In this document: positions 10,701 through 21,730 of the stretch, one piece after another
How the letters are laid out: every line of letters begins with the position of its first letter
Numbering within the stretch: the first letter of the stretch is position 1
From: Lantana camara
Taxonomy: Eukaryota; Streptophyta; Magnoliopsida; Lamiales; Verbenaceae
Direction: 5' to 3'
DNA: 64,000 bases
NCBI GenBank assembly: GCA_037501455.1
Contig: CM074865.1
Location: 3,173,001-3,237,000 of the forward strand
The notes under the pieces: generated by a model
The model's database searches: none
What the model was told of the DNA's origin: nothing
What the model saw: the letters and a program-made list of their open reading frames with translations, nothing else
Program-made: the position numbers and the translations under genes

Positions 10701-13030
10701 AGCTGAACGCAATAGATTATAATTTTATAGAAAATAGATTATATTTGAAATCAACATATTATAATTTTTCAGATTACGGATTATATTCGACCCCCAACCA
10801 AAAAAATTATGTATATATTTCCCACATCAACATTATCATTATTGTAACATATTTACATAATGATAATTCAAATAAGTTAATTTATGAACCTAATTATTAG
10901 ATTTAAAGTATGATTCGCATCGAACATGCATGAAGAATAGTGTCGGGTCAATCCGTACAACCCCTGCTTCCTCGTAGACGCAGATGGGAACACAATGTAA
11001 TTAATTAATTAATTAACTAATTAATGAGGAATTAAATAATTAATTCATTAATTAACCTCACTTATTAATCAATTAAACTCCAAAATTGGTCAGATTAAAT
11101 TAGTGTTAGTGTCCGTTAGGTATGCTCTTCAGGTGGCTGACAGCATGATTATTGCTTAAAACTATAAAGTCTCCTCACATGAAATCACTCTAATTAATTA
11201 GTATTTGTTTGTTAATCTTTTTATTTTTAATTTTGGGCAACAATTAATTAATTTGCCTATAATAATATTCTTTTAATTTTGTTTGTTACTCAAATTAAGG
11301 GCGTTTGCTTCTCGGAAGTTCGAAGGAAATTTCATGCACAATATGGAATCAGATCTGTTTTTTATAATTTTTTTAAATTGTTTGATTCTGATCTTAATCA
11401 TTGTCTTAAGTTGTTGCACGTATGGGTACACGATGAAGAAAAATAATTAATAATACTTATAAAATATAGATTGTGATGGAGTCGTACCCATTTCGGTTCA
11501 AAATAGGTGACGAGCGGGAAAGACTTAGTCCAAGGATGGCGAACAGGATGTCATCCTGTTCGCGGGATGTCATGCGAACTAGGATAGGAACAGTTCGGGA
11601 TGTCATAGATGAGGAAACTAAATGAAGTGACGGGTAAGAAAGAAAAAGAGAAGGGATAAGGGAGAATTTAGGGTAAATCGAGTGCACAGACTATACAAAA
11701 ACAGGTAATGAAGGTGAAAATCGCATAACGAATAGAAATAAAGGAGGCATTTAAAACATTTTGAGTTAGACATATTGGAGAGGTTATGACAAATTATATA
11801 CCAATATACCTTAAATGATAATATTCACTTTTATTTTGTTTATCTTCGTAATACGGATTAATATGTTATAATTCGATTGACCCAACGGTATGAGGTGTTA
11901 TGAAAGTACAAATCTAATAAAATCAAATCTTCTAATACAATTTTTTAATGTTCGATAGGTTGATAGCGAGACGAGACGCTAAATCTCTTAAATAAAGTTC
12001 ATAGTTCTAAATCAAATCTTCTAAACGAAACAACTGAGTTGCGATAATCGTTCTATGATGGACATGATCTGCAGTACCCAAGTTCAAAAGAATATTAATA
12101 TGTTAGCTCTTTCAATATTTAACAATTATAATAGTTATATGACTATAATCTAAAAGAATACACACACTTGCAACTAGTTAAAAAAATAAAAATAAAATTG
12201 AACAATTTAATAAAAAAAAAAAAAACTCAATAACAAGAATTTCTAAGATAAAAATAAACTAATATATTCTAATCTTTTATTGGAAAATAATTGAGGAAAA
12301 CAATGATGAACTCGTGGGGAGGACATTCCGTACGTACGTACGTTATAACAAGCACATATATCAAGGGAAAGGACATTACATTATATTAATTTGTAATAAA
12401 TTTTTAAAAATTAATAATGTTGGAGGGGCAAAGACAGCTAACGTTGGACCAATTTTGTTAACGTCAAAAGTTTAATAGGTAATTTGCTTTCATAAATGTT
12501 GTAATTATTTCATATTTATTATTAAGAGATTCGGATTTGGATTTTCAAAGTGGAAAATATGGGCAATAAAGTGACAATAACATTCAATCTTTGATGTTTG
12601 TTGGACTATGAAGAGGCAACATCCATGTGCCCATGAAGGCATGAACTAACCAAGAACCATCCTATCCCTTTTTATATATATATGTGTGTGTGTGTGTGTG
12701 AATGTGTGAGTTTTGTGTAATTATGCATTAAACCCTTTTATTATTTTCGAGACATTTGAAAATCCGTCTCAATTCCGACACACTATTCATCGTCGTAACT
12801 GTTCTGATGTTAGGATTTCACTCGTACTATAGTAACACCTTCACTGGACTTTTTCTTAGGTCCCATTGTTGGTTTTTCTTTCTTTGGCAAGGTGTATGAA
12901 CCCAACGATAGAATCAATACGGGTCAGAGTCTTGTAGGTGCCGCTCAAAACCTTTATTTCTCACGGATTTCTAAAATAAGAGGGACTAATTCGTATTTCG
13001 TAATAACATCAAAGTTTCCAAGATTGAATA
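10701..13030. other. Intergenic, no gene seen
   Basis: AT-rich, with an ATTAATTA block at 11000-11050, a GTAC repeat near 12330-12343 and a TATATG/TGTG run at 12676-12701. The short palindrome at 11539-11563 is listed separately. No coding frame with family features. Confidence 0.5.
11539..11563. repeat. 25-nt perfect palindrome
   Basis: GCGAACAGGATG, one central T, then CATCCTGTTCGC. The GGGATGTCAT part recurs at about 11563 and 11597, suggesting local duplication of a small motif. Confidence 0.85.
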
Positions 13031-13329
13031 TGAACTTTTCATGGCATATAATGCACTCAAAGGTGGAATCGCCTACCCCAAGCGTCCCCACACCCTGACC
13101 CGACAGGATTGTAAGGGGATAAATCACGATAAATCTCAATCTGTTCCTCGAAAAAGCGGTCCCATATTTGATGCGCACAAAGAGTCATAGCAAATTTTTC
13201 ATGACATATATCTTGTACTCAAAAGGTGGAATCGCTCACCCCAGACATCCCCACATCCTGACCCGACAGGACTGTGAGGGAGACAAATTCCGATAAATCT
13301 CACTCTGTTTTTTTTAGAGAAGCGGTCCC
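13031..13329. repeat. Two diverged direct repeats of about 135 bp
   Basis: Units at 13031-13163 and 13191-13329 share ACTCAAA(A)GGTGGAATCGC, CCCCA(C)A(C/T)CCTGACCCGACAGGA, CGATAAATCTCA(A/C)TCTGTT and AGCGGTCCC. Each reads TTTTTCATG(G/A)CATAT at its start. Probably remains of a dispersed repeat; not coding. Confidence 0.7.
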
Positions 13330-14009
13330 GTGCCTGGAGAATATGTACATATATCTATATACATATATGGGTGAGTATGTATCTATAGATTGTATACATA
13401 TGTCAGAGGGGGAGGTGGGGGTGGGTGGAGGTATGGGGTACCAACCATATCCACATTATGAGCAGGGTTTGTTACTGTACAGACAAGAAAATCTTGTTGA
13501 AGAGCTTTTGGTTGGGACTCAATCTAAAAGAACTACAAAAATATTACTGATGCAAACAAAATATTCAAATTATTTACATGCAAATTGAAACAGGGAAATG
13601 TGGTCATATTCATCTTGTCATGTCATTTTGTGGAAATTCCAATATTATTTTATTTTTAATTTCAATTGAAAAAAAATGTTATGCAAAACCTGGATATGGC
13701 TGTTTCCTCATAGCATCATCGAAGCTGTAGTTGGAGTTCGAGCTCGAATTCGAATTGGAAAGCTCAAGAATCGGCTCAACTCGTCTTACATCGACAATCC
13801 AACAAACAAGGAGTGAAGTCAAACCTTGTTTTCACCAAATCCTAGGAGAAAGATTCATAAATTCAAATTCTTGGTAACAGTTAGATTCTTGCCTGACCGA
13901 GTAAAACTAGATTTGTCGGTCAAAAACAGGCAGCTATTGACTGTCAAAATGGGAACCGAAAGTTTTAACTGTAGATAATCATTAGCCAAGATGAAAAGAG
14001 AACAATGTA

Positions 14010-14285
14010 AGCAAGTCGGACACTTTTAAAACACGGATGCTTCGAGAAAAAAATTGTATCCTCGAATTCGTATTGTGTCGTGTCTATGTCTGTGTCTAAT
14101 GCATGCAAGTCATGCTTCCAAGGGCAAGGGGCTAGAGAAAAACACAGGCGAAAAATGGCTAAAAAGCTCTGATACACGGACACTTTTAAGACAAACGTTT
14201 CAAGAGAAAATATGTGTTGTCGTATTCGTATTGTGCCGTGTAGTGTCCTTATCGTTGTATATGTGTCCGTGCATCATAGCTAAAA
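14010..14285 (-). repeat. Two copies of a CGGACACTTTTAA repeat related to the GCACGG MITE family
   Basis: Copies at about 14017-14110 and 14174-14280 each run CGGACACTTTTAA...TTC(G/A)AGA...CGTATTCGTATTGTG(T/C)CGTGT. The right copy ends GTGTCCGTGCATCATAG, matching the terminus of the 175-bp MITE family. These look like partial or rearranged members in the opposite orientation. Confidence 0.55.
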
Positions 14286-14289
14286 AAGT

Positions 14290-14654
14290 CATAAGCTGGT
14301 GACTAATCAAGAATTAGAAAGTATAGAGATTGAATTTAATAAGTTTGGGAGTTCACACTATGACAATTGACAGTTGAAAAATACATTTCAACTCAGTAAT
14401 AGTTCATCAGAGATTCTTTAAGTGCTAAAATTTCAAAAATTAGAGAAAAGGGATAGGCAAGTTACGATCCGTATTATTAATTTTCGCCGTTGCAATTGTT
14501 CTATATTTGCATACGACAGACGTTCCGAATACACTTCAGCTTCAATGAGTAAACAAAGCAATGGGAGAAGAGAAGCTTCAAATCACTAGTTGCAAGTTAC
14601 ATATTACAACTTTGCTGATGGAAAAAACCAAGAATGCTGGATTCTGCAGTATTC
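14290..14654. other. 3' flank of the aminoacylase pseudogene
   Basis: No gene or element recognised; AT-rich sequence between the repeat pair and the last aminoacylase exon. Confidence 0.5.
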
Positions 14655-16621
14655 TCATCTTGTTTCACTCACCTTAGGTCCATCGAAAGAACTCAATGCC
14701 CTGATGATGTGCTCATAAACCTTAATCCCCTCCAAATAAACGCTGTCTTGCAAAAACTGTCAAGAAAACCAAAATACAGTCCGTCAGCCTTTAAAATAGG
14801 GATAATTACACCGACATACGCTTAGGTCTGAGGCTTTGAGCTAATTAAACAAACTTCCCCTGAGGTTTGGGAAATTATGAAAAATTACCCTTGTTATGGC
14901 CTGACATATGGCCTAACATATGCGTTATATCATAGTAATGAACTTAAAAAAATAGGGTGAATATAAAAAATTAGAGACGAACTGAAACATATTAATGTTC
15001 CAGATGTAATATCTACTCTTGACAGGGGAGCTTTTCGTAATTCCTCAAATTCAAGGGAAGTTTGTGTAATTTGATCAAACCACAGGGTATGTTAGTGTAA
15101 TCATCCATTAAAATAGAGCTAAAACAGAGATAAGAGGATCACCGAGCTACCTCATTATGGTCATGAAGCAAAATGGGAGTGTTCTTCATCGGAGAAAAAC
15201 CGAGCGTAGGAATTCCGAGCTGCCTTAAGTACTTAGAATCAGTTGTTGATGCTAATATTTCAGGTTTAGCAAGCTTGCCACCAGCTGCTGTAATAGCTTG
15301 TTTGAACACAGACCACCACGGATTAGAATCATTAGTCGCTGTCATCAAGGGTCGTCCCATGTTGTCTCGGAGAGGACCATTTTCTGTAATCTGTCATATG
15401 AAATGTGTGATACATCAGAAAATCAAGATATCAGAACGAACTATGAAGAACGACGAGGTCTGTTCACATCATTTTCACTACCGGATTTTGCAATCACGTT
15501 TGGATCAAATATATCCCATTTATAGTACACCAAATAATGATTCAAACAACATTCACCTCGAAAGTCATGTTCCTCCACGCCGGAACCCACTCTTTGGCAA
15601 TTCTCCTCCTCATGAGATCAGGATCAGCTGTTGGTGGAATTCGGAGATCAAAACCGGCCTCCCACCTCCGATGGTTGCATATTCATTACAAATCCCTAAT
15701 CAATCTAATCAACCATCAGTCCTACCTCTTTAAATCAACAAACACAAACTCAACCACAAATTGCACAAAACAAGAGCAAAACTCACAGTAGGAGATGGAA
15801 TCCCAGCCTTCAAGAAAACAGGATTAACCGAGATAACCTCAGAATTCGCAGCTAAACCAGCCCTAACCAAATCAAAATTAACTTCCCTAAACTTCATAAT
15901 ACTCTCAACACTCTTCATCATATTCTCCATAGCACTATTATCATACATTCGTTATGTAGTTGGACCATCTGTTCGATCCGTTCGTCCGAAAAGACCAGCT
16001 AAGCATCATTGGCTTGGTCTTGATCCATGCCCCGGAACGCCCCTAGCCTTAACGACGAAATTCCAAGGTGATCGGTCCGCATAAAACACTCTAAACTCAT
16101 CATTAACAGAAGCTTGCCCCTCATCCAACATAAACCCAACATTCAATCCTCTAAACTCTTCACTCTCAACAAATTTCTTCATCCCATCAAATCCCCCAAC
16201 CTCTTCTTGAGGCACATAACAAATATGAACTGTTCTTAAGGGAGTATAATCAAGATTCAATTTTAACTCTCTAATGGCTTCCAAATACTGCATACCTATG
16301 CATTTGTCATCCTGGGCCCCACGGGCGTATATTTTGCCGTCATCGGAGATGTGGGCGGCGAAGGGGTGGTGCAGCCACTTGGAGGGCTCGGCGGGGACGG
16401 AATCGAGGTGGGAATTGAAGAGAACCGCAGGGAGTGAGGGGTTTGAACCGGGCCAAGTGATGAGGAGGAGGGGTTTATCGACGGTAGTGAGGTAAAGGGT
16501 TCGGAATTGAAGGGTCGGTATGGTGGCGGCGAAGGCGGTGAGGTAATTGACGGCGGCGGCGTAGTTTGGTGTGGGGTGGGCGGTGTTGATTCGGAGGTAG
16601 TTTTGGAATCGGGAAATGGGG
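14655..16621 (-). pseudogene. Aminoacylase-1-like (M20) pseudogene, copy A, main part
   Basis: Family: plant aminoacylase-1, zinc peptidase family M20, which hydrolyses N-acyl-amino acids. Exons read leftward: 15787-16621, 15557-15695, 15151-15390, 14655-14756, all with GT-AG borders. The first shows the zinc-site motifs: SHLDSVP, ARGAQDDKCIG and VPQEEVGG; the third ends LLHDHNEV; the last ends YEHIIRALSSFDGPKVSETR-stop. Lesions: a chromovirus inserted at 16627; a 69-bp insertion at 15949-16017, absent from copy B, bringing an in-frame TGA after PGHGSR; and one extra G in the QPSEV exon, causing a frameshift. The 5' end lies beyond the retrotransposon at 22287-22370. Copy B is the adjacent paralogue at 23.35-25.04 kb. 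The gene is dead unless all three lesions are bypassed. Confidence 0.88.
14799..15106. mobile_element. 308-bp TIR MITE in the last intron of aminoacylase copy A
   Basis: GGGATAATTACACCGACATA at the left is inverted as TATGTTAGTGTAATCATCC at the right, and inversion continues through an ACTTCCCCTGAGGTTTG-like block. Flanks TTTAAAATA (14790-14798) and ATTAAAATA (15107-15115) form a 9-bp target duplication with one mismatch, suggesting a Mutator-like MITE. One arm of the same family occurs at about 23868-24000 in copy B. Confidence 0.7.
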
Positions 16622-16626
16622 TCGGA

Positions 16627-17182
16627 TGTAATGTAATTACTAAATACTCAAAATGAAAATGGAAACTGAATGGAATTGTATTGATGAAATAGGCAATAGT
16701 AGCTTAATACAGGAAAAACAGAGCATGAGGTGAGGAAGAAGAAGAATTCTAAGATGGGAATTAAAAGAAACTTCACATATTGCTTGCTCTCTAAGCTGAG
16801 CTAATCCAATATATATATCTAAGCAAAAGACACCAACATCTAAAGCAAGTCACCATCCCAAGAGCATCATTCCTGCAATGCCGTTGCATACTCTCCCTGC
16901 ATAACCGTCTGATGGTCCCCTCCAATGAGTTGGTGTTCATCCCTTTCTCTAGCCGCAGGATTCTCCTCATTATCAACGGTCATGATCTCTTCCTTAGCCA
17001 AACAAATCACAGCCCTTGGATTATCAGTGTTTTGTCCAACGACCAAGATTTCCCCAGCCTTAGTAGTAACGACGTCGTTCTGCTTCCTCTCATTAAACTT
17101 AATCTGACGGTCACGATAAAACGCCATCCAACGGCTCAGGTTCAATTGCTCCATACCCGCCATATTAACCATAATCCTGACA
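16627..17182 (-). repeat. Chromovirus 3' LTR (left)
   Basis: This is the downstream LTR on the element strand, 556 bp. It contains the last 105 codons of the Gag-Pol frame (stop at 16867). The polypurine tract is just upstream on the minus strand, around 17183-17200 (AAAATGAAAGGAGTAA). Confidence 0.93.
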
Positions 17183-20100
17183 TTACTCCTTTCATTTTGA
17201 GATCCTTGTCCACAAGGATCAAAAGCTGGAAACTTGCGAGTGATAGTATTATAATCTTCCCACGTAGCGTTCTCCGGACCAGAGTGTACCCATTGAATAA
17301 GCAGCTGAACTACTGGTCTGTTATTTCTGGGAATAATCCTCCTTTCCAGAATTGCAGCAAGGAATATCTTGAATTCTCCATTGTCAGCCATTTCAGGCAA
17401 CTCAGAACTAACAACCTTCTTGCTCCCAATCTTCTTCTTGAGTAATGATACATGGAAGACAGGATGTATTAAGCTTCCTGTGGGCAAATTCAGCTTATAC
17501 GCAACATTACCAACTTTAGCTTCTACCTTGTAAGGTCCAAAATATCTTGGAGCCAGTTTCAAATTTTTTCTTACTTCCACAGATGATTGCCTATAAGGCT
17601 GAAGCTTTAAATAAACCATATCTCCCACCTCAAAGTTTCTTTCACTCCTGTTTTTATCAGCATATGTTTTGATCCTATTTTGAGCAGACTCCAAAGTTTC
17701 TTTTAACACTTTACTGAATCTGGCCCTCTCCTGCAAGAATTCATTGACTTCAGGCATAACACTATCATCATATGGTCCTAAAATATGTTTCCTTGGTGAA
17801 TAACCATACAAAGCCTGAAAAGGAGTGATCTTTAAACTGGAATGGTAATTAGTATTGTACCAAAATTCAGCTAATGACAGCCACTTCTTCCATAATTTGG
17901 GTTTCAAATGACACATGCACCTCAGATAGCTTTCCAAGCATTGATTCACTCTCTCAGTTTGCCCATCCGACTGAGGATGATATGCTGTGGACATAGCCAA
18001 TGTAGTTCCCAACCTCTTGAACAATTCTTTCCAGAATTTACTAGTGAACACCCTGTCCCTATCTGATACAATTGTATGAGGCATCCCATGGAGTTTATAT
18101 ATGTTATCTAAGAACAATTTAGCTATTCCTTCTGCAGTGAATGGATGTGAGATTGCTAGGAAGTGACTGTACTTACTGAAACGATCTACGACGACCATGA
18201 TAGCATTTTTGCCCTCTGAATTTGGGAGTCCTTCTATGAAATCCATTGATATGTGTATCCAAGCTTGCTCAGGGACTGGAAGGGGTTGTAATAGCCCTGG
18301 ATATCTCACATTTTCATGTTTTGATCTTTGACAAACATCACACTCTTTAACCCATTGCTCCACATCCTTGTTCATACCAGACCAAGTGAACATGGATTTG
18401 ACCCTTTGATAAGTTCCCACAATTCCTGAATGTCCTCCTAAAGAAGTGTCATGTAAAGTCTGTATAATTCTTTGCTTCAGCTCAGTGTTATCACCAATGC
18501 AAATCCTCCCTTTTTTTCTTAATAATCCCCCACTCCACTGGAATTCTGGAAATACCATATTATCCACAGACTTGGCTTGAATGATTTGTGAATACACTGA
18601 GTCCTTGACATAGGACTCACTGATCTCAGTGACCCAAGCTGGAATTACTGAAGACACAGGTGCACAATCTTCTTCAGCATGCTCCCTTCTAGACAAGGCA
18701 TCAGCTACTACATTATCAACTCCTTTCTTGTATTGCACCTCATAATCCAGCCCCAGCAATTTAGAAATCCACCTCTGTTGCAAAGCTGTACCTAATCGTT
18801 GTTCCAGCATGTGTTTTAAACTCTGCTGGTCAGACTTTATCACAAAATGATTCCCTTGTAAGTAGTGTTTCCATTTGTTCACTGCTAACAGTATAGCCAA
18901 AAACTCCTTTTCATACACAGAAAGCCCCAGATTCTTCTCCCCTAAAGCCTTACTAAGATAGGCAATAGGCCTACCTTGTTGCATCAGCACAGCCCCAATG
19001 CCATCCTTGCAAGCATCAGTTTCCAAAACAAAGGTCTTCTTGAAGTCAGGAAGTACTAGCACTGGTGTTGTTGTCACAGCTTCTTTGAGCTTCTCAAAAG
19101 CCAATTGAGCCTTCTCACTCCAAACAAAGTTATCCTTCCTTAGCAAATCTGTTAATGGTTTACTGATTAACCCATAGCTCTGAATGAACTTCCTGTAATA
19201 ACCAGTGAGACCTAAGAATCCTCTTAGTTCCTTCACAGATTTTGGAACAGGCCACTGTATCATACTCTTAATCTTCTCTGGATCAGTAGATACTCCCTTT
19301 TCTGAGATGATATGGCCTAGATATTCCACCTTTTCTCTACCAAAACTGCACTTACTTCTTTTGGCATATAATTTTTGTTCTTTTAGAATTTCCAATACAG
19401 ATTGCAAATGTCTCAAATGATCATTCCAGTTCTTACTATACACCAATATATCATCAAAGAAAACTAAGATATACTTCCTGAGATAAGGAAGGAAGACCTG
19501 ATTCATCAGTGATTGGAATGTTGAGGGTGCATTGCACAGTCCAAATGGCATAACAAGGAACTCATAATGACCATTGTGTGTCACAAAACTAGTCTTAGGA
19601 ATGTCAGCATCCTTCATTCTAATTTGAAAGTATCCTGATCTGAGATCAATCTTAGAAAAATACTTAGCTCCATGAAGCTCATCCAAAAGTTCATCAATAA
19701 CAGGTATTGGGAAGTTATGCTTAATTGTAAGAGTGTTCAGATACCTGTAGTCAACACACATCCTCCATGTGCCATCCTTCTTCTTAACTAACAAGACAGG
19801 TGAAGCAAAAGGACTCTGACTTGTTTGAATTATTCCTTCCTCCAACATCCCCTTCACCAACCTTTCTATTTCATTCTTTTGAGTATGTGAATATCTGTAG
19901 GGTAGCTGCTTCTTTGGTTGAGCATCTGTCTTCAGCTCTATCTGATGCTCAATTTCTCTCCTTGGAGGTAGAGACTTAGGTTCCTCAAACACCTCAGAGT
20001 ATTGATCTAACAATTCTTTCATTCCTTCCCCTTGAATGTCCTCTTCCACTGCTGTAATGGTTAATGAGAAAATTTGTTCACACATTCCAGCACTCCCTTC

Positions 20101-21690
20101 CTCCATCAACTCCTTCAACTCTTCATCTGTAAGATATTTTAGCTCAGCATTCCCTAATAGTGACTGCAACTTCACTCTTTCTTCACCCTTGGAGATAGTG
20201 ACACTCCTATCTTTGTAATCTAAGTGTACTGGGGTATGCTCATTTAACCAGTCTCCTCCCAATAGCATCCCATATCCTCCCAAATCTAGAGTTCTTACTG
20301 GAAAGACAAACTCATGGCCTTGCATTTCCCATTTTAATTCTGGAATAATCACACTACTAACCATCTTCCTTCCATCAGCCATTCTTACCCTTACTGGTTT
20401 AGCTGGTACTTTCTTGCATTTCAGTTTCATAGCCAGTTGTTCATCCACAAAGCAAGAAGAAGCCCCACAATCAATCATCATTCTCACATCTATACCCTCA
20501 ATTATACCTTCCATCTTAAACATATGAGAGCTTTTCTTGGATGAAATAGCATGTATGGCTATAGTGACCTCCTCATTATCTGTCCCTTCTTCATCAATCC
20601 CTGATGGCTCATCCGTTTCCCAATCATCTTCTGGTATGATGATGAACACTTGTTTCTGGGTGCATTTATGTCCTGGCGTGTACACTTCATCACAATTGTA
20701 ACAAAGGTTCTTCTCCCTTCTGTTTCTCATTTCTGCAGCTGTCAAGTATTTTCTGGGACCTGAGAAGACTTTGTTACTGTTACTAGTTCCTTTGTAGCCA
20801 GTGTTCCATGGTTTCACTGAATTGCTAGGATTGCTGTGCTTCATGGTTGGCTTAGGAGGAGTAGGATGTTTGAACCCCCCACTGGCTCTTGCAAGTAAAG
20901 CCTCTACAGCCGCTTCCTGATTTTTTGCAAAGCTAACAGCATCACTCAGATTTTGAGGTTTGTGAGCAAACACTGAAGCCTTAATTTCCTCTTTCAGTCC
21001 ACAAATAAAAGCCGCAATGAAATAATCTTCTGTTAAATTCTTGCAAAATAATAGCAGTTGGGACTTAAGTTCCTCAAATCTGATCAAATAATCTTCTACC
21101 GTACCACTCTGTTTCAAGTTATGAAACTCCCCCACAATCATCTGTCGATCCCCTACATCAAACCTCTTTAAAACCTCCTCAATCAATTGATCCCATTCTA
21201 GCTGTGGTTTAGTTTCCATCAAATTCTGCAGCCATGTCTCAGCTACCCCAGAAAAGTAAATAGAAGCTAGAATAATACGTTCATGGTCAGGAACAGTGGG
21301 CAATAACTGGAAATATCTCTGCGCTTTTCTCACCCATCCCCTTGGATTAGATCCCTCAAAGCTGGGAAAATCGATATACTTATGAGATGTAGTATTACCT
21401 CCATAACTGCCTTGAGACTGCATTTCTGTATGTGTAGAGTTGTTAGATACAAAACCTCCATCCTTCCCATTCGAAGCTGATAGGCCATCTCCAAGTATTG
21501 ATTTGTTCCTGTTATAGTTTTGGACTTGATCTGCAATGGCTCCCATTTGCATCGTGAGCTTCTCCAAAGCTCCCGATAAATCAGCAAATCTCGCATCCAT
21601 TTTCTGCTCAGTCGCCACTCTTATGGCCCTTTCTTCTATAATAGATCCTTTTAACTCCTGCAAATCTTTAGACCTTAACCCATCTGCCAT
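16867..21690 (-). CDS. Chromovirus Gag-Pol polyprotein, 1607 aa, intact
   Basis: A single frame encodes all retrotransposition functions. Gag core about residues 100-250; zinc knuckle CYNCDEVYTPGHKC at 330-343; retropepsin MIDCGASSCFVD near 405-416, with DCG where DSG or DTG is usual; reverse transcriptase about 580-800 with FFDDILV at 744-750; RNase H from about 885 (ETDACKDG); integrase zinc finger with H1080, H1087, C1117 and C1120; catalytic D1150, D1210 and E1246; GPY/F module near 1381-1390; canonical chromodomain about 1445-1492 (AILERRII...WVHSGPENATWEDY). After it, about 105 residues are encoded within the 3' LTR. No stops or frameshifts, which agrees with the near-identical LTRs. 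Likely an active or very recently active copy; expression is not shown by sequence alone. Confidence 0.95.
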   Translation of the reverse strand: MADGLRSKDLQELKGSIIEERAIRVATEQKMDARFADLSGALEKLTMQMGAIADQVQNYNRNKSILGDGLSASNGKDGGFVSNNSTHTEMQSQGSYGGNTTSHKYIDFPSFEGSNPRGWVRKAQRYFQLLPTVPDHERIILASIYFSGVAETWLQNLMETKPQLEWDQLIEEVLKRFDVGDRQMIVGEFHNLKQSGTVEDYLIRFEELKSQLLLFCKNLTEDYFIAAFICGLKEEIKASVFAHKPQNLSDAVSFAKNQEAAVEALLARASGGFKHPTPPKPTMKHSNPSNSVKPWNTGYKGTSNSNKVFSGPRKYLTAAEMRNRREKNLCYNCDEVYTPGHKCTQKQVFIIIPEDDWETDEPSGIDEEGTDNEEVTIAIHAISSKKSSHMFKMEGIIEGIDVRMMIDCGASSCFVDEQLAMKLKCKKVPAKPVRVRMADGRKMVSSVIIPELKWEMQGHEFVFPVRTLDLGGYGMLLGGDWLNEHTPVHLDYKDRSVTISKGEERVKLQSLLGNAELKYLTDEELKELMEEGSAGMCEQIFSLTITAVEEDIQGEGMKELLDQYSEVFEEPKSLPPRREIEHQIELKTDAQPKKQLPYRYSHTQKNEIERLVKGMLEEGIIQTSQSPFASPVLLVKKKDGTWRMCVDYRYLNTLTIKHNFPIPVIDELLDELHGAKYFSKIDLRSGYFQIRMKDADIPKTSFVTHNGHYEFLVMPFGLCNAPSTFQSLMNQVFLPYLRKYILVFFDDILVYSKNWNDHLRHLQSVLEILKEQKLYAKRSKCSFGREKVEYLGHIISEKGVSTDPEKIKSMIQWPVPKSVKELRGFLGLTGYYRKFIQSYGLISKPLTDLLRKDNFVWSEKAQLAFEKLKEAVTTTPVLVLPDFKKTFVLETDACKDGIGAVLMQQGRPIAYLSKALGEKNLGLSVYEKEFLAILLAVNKWKHYLQGNHFVIKSDQQSLKHMLEQRLGTALQQRWISKLLGLDYEVQYKKGVDNVVADALSRREHAEEDCAPVSSVIPAWVTEISESYVKDSVYSQIIQAKSVDNMVFPEFQWSGGLLRKKGRICIGDNTELKQRIIQTLHDTSLGGHSGIVGTYQRVKSMFTWSGMNKDVEQWVKECDVCQRSKHENVRYPGLLQPLPVPEQAWIHISMDFIEGLPNSEGKNAIMVVVDRFSKYSHFLAISHPFTAEGIAKLFLDNIYKLHGMPHTIVSDRDRVFTSKFWKELFKRLGTTLAMSTAYHPQSDGQTERVNQCLESYLRCMCHLKPKLWKKWLSLAEFWYNTNYHSSLKITPFQALYGYSPRKHILGPYDDSVMPEVNEFLQERARFSKVLKETLESAQNRIKTYADKNRSERNFEVGDMVYLKLQPYRQSSVEVRKNLKLAPRYFGPYKVEAKVGNVAYKLNLPTGSLIHPVFHVSLLKKKIGSKKVVSSELPEMADNGEFKIFLAAILERRIIPRNNRPVVQLLIQWVHSGPENATWEDYNTITRKFPAFDPCGQGSQNERSNVRIMVNMAGMEQLNLSRWMAFYRDRQIKFNERKQNDVVTTKAGEILVVGQNTDNPRAVICLAKEEIMTVDNEENPAARERDEHQLIGGDHQTVMQGEYATALQE

Positions 21691-21714
21691 GCTTCAGGCC
21701 GTACGGATTCGTCA

Positions 21715-21727
21715 GGCTCTGATACCA
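21715..21727 (-). other. Primer binding site, initiator tRNA-Met
   Basis: On the minus strand TGGTATCAGAGCC lies 3 nt after the 5' LTR end. This is the standard plant LTR-retrotransposon PBS for initiator tRNA-Met. Only 40 nt separate the LTR from the Gag-Pol ATG at 21690, an unusually short leader. Confidence 0.9.
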
Positions 21728-21730
21728 ATT

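Noticed and set aside
10980..11050. Possible replication or matrix-attachment site from the ATTAATTA run
   Set aside because: Simple-sequence AT tract only; no further evidence.
13274..13588. 104-aa frame with a Gly-rich middle
   Set aside because: Begins within a direct repeat and matches nothing recognised; likely chance.
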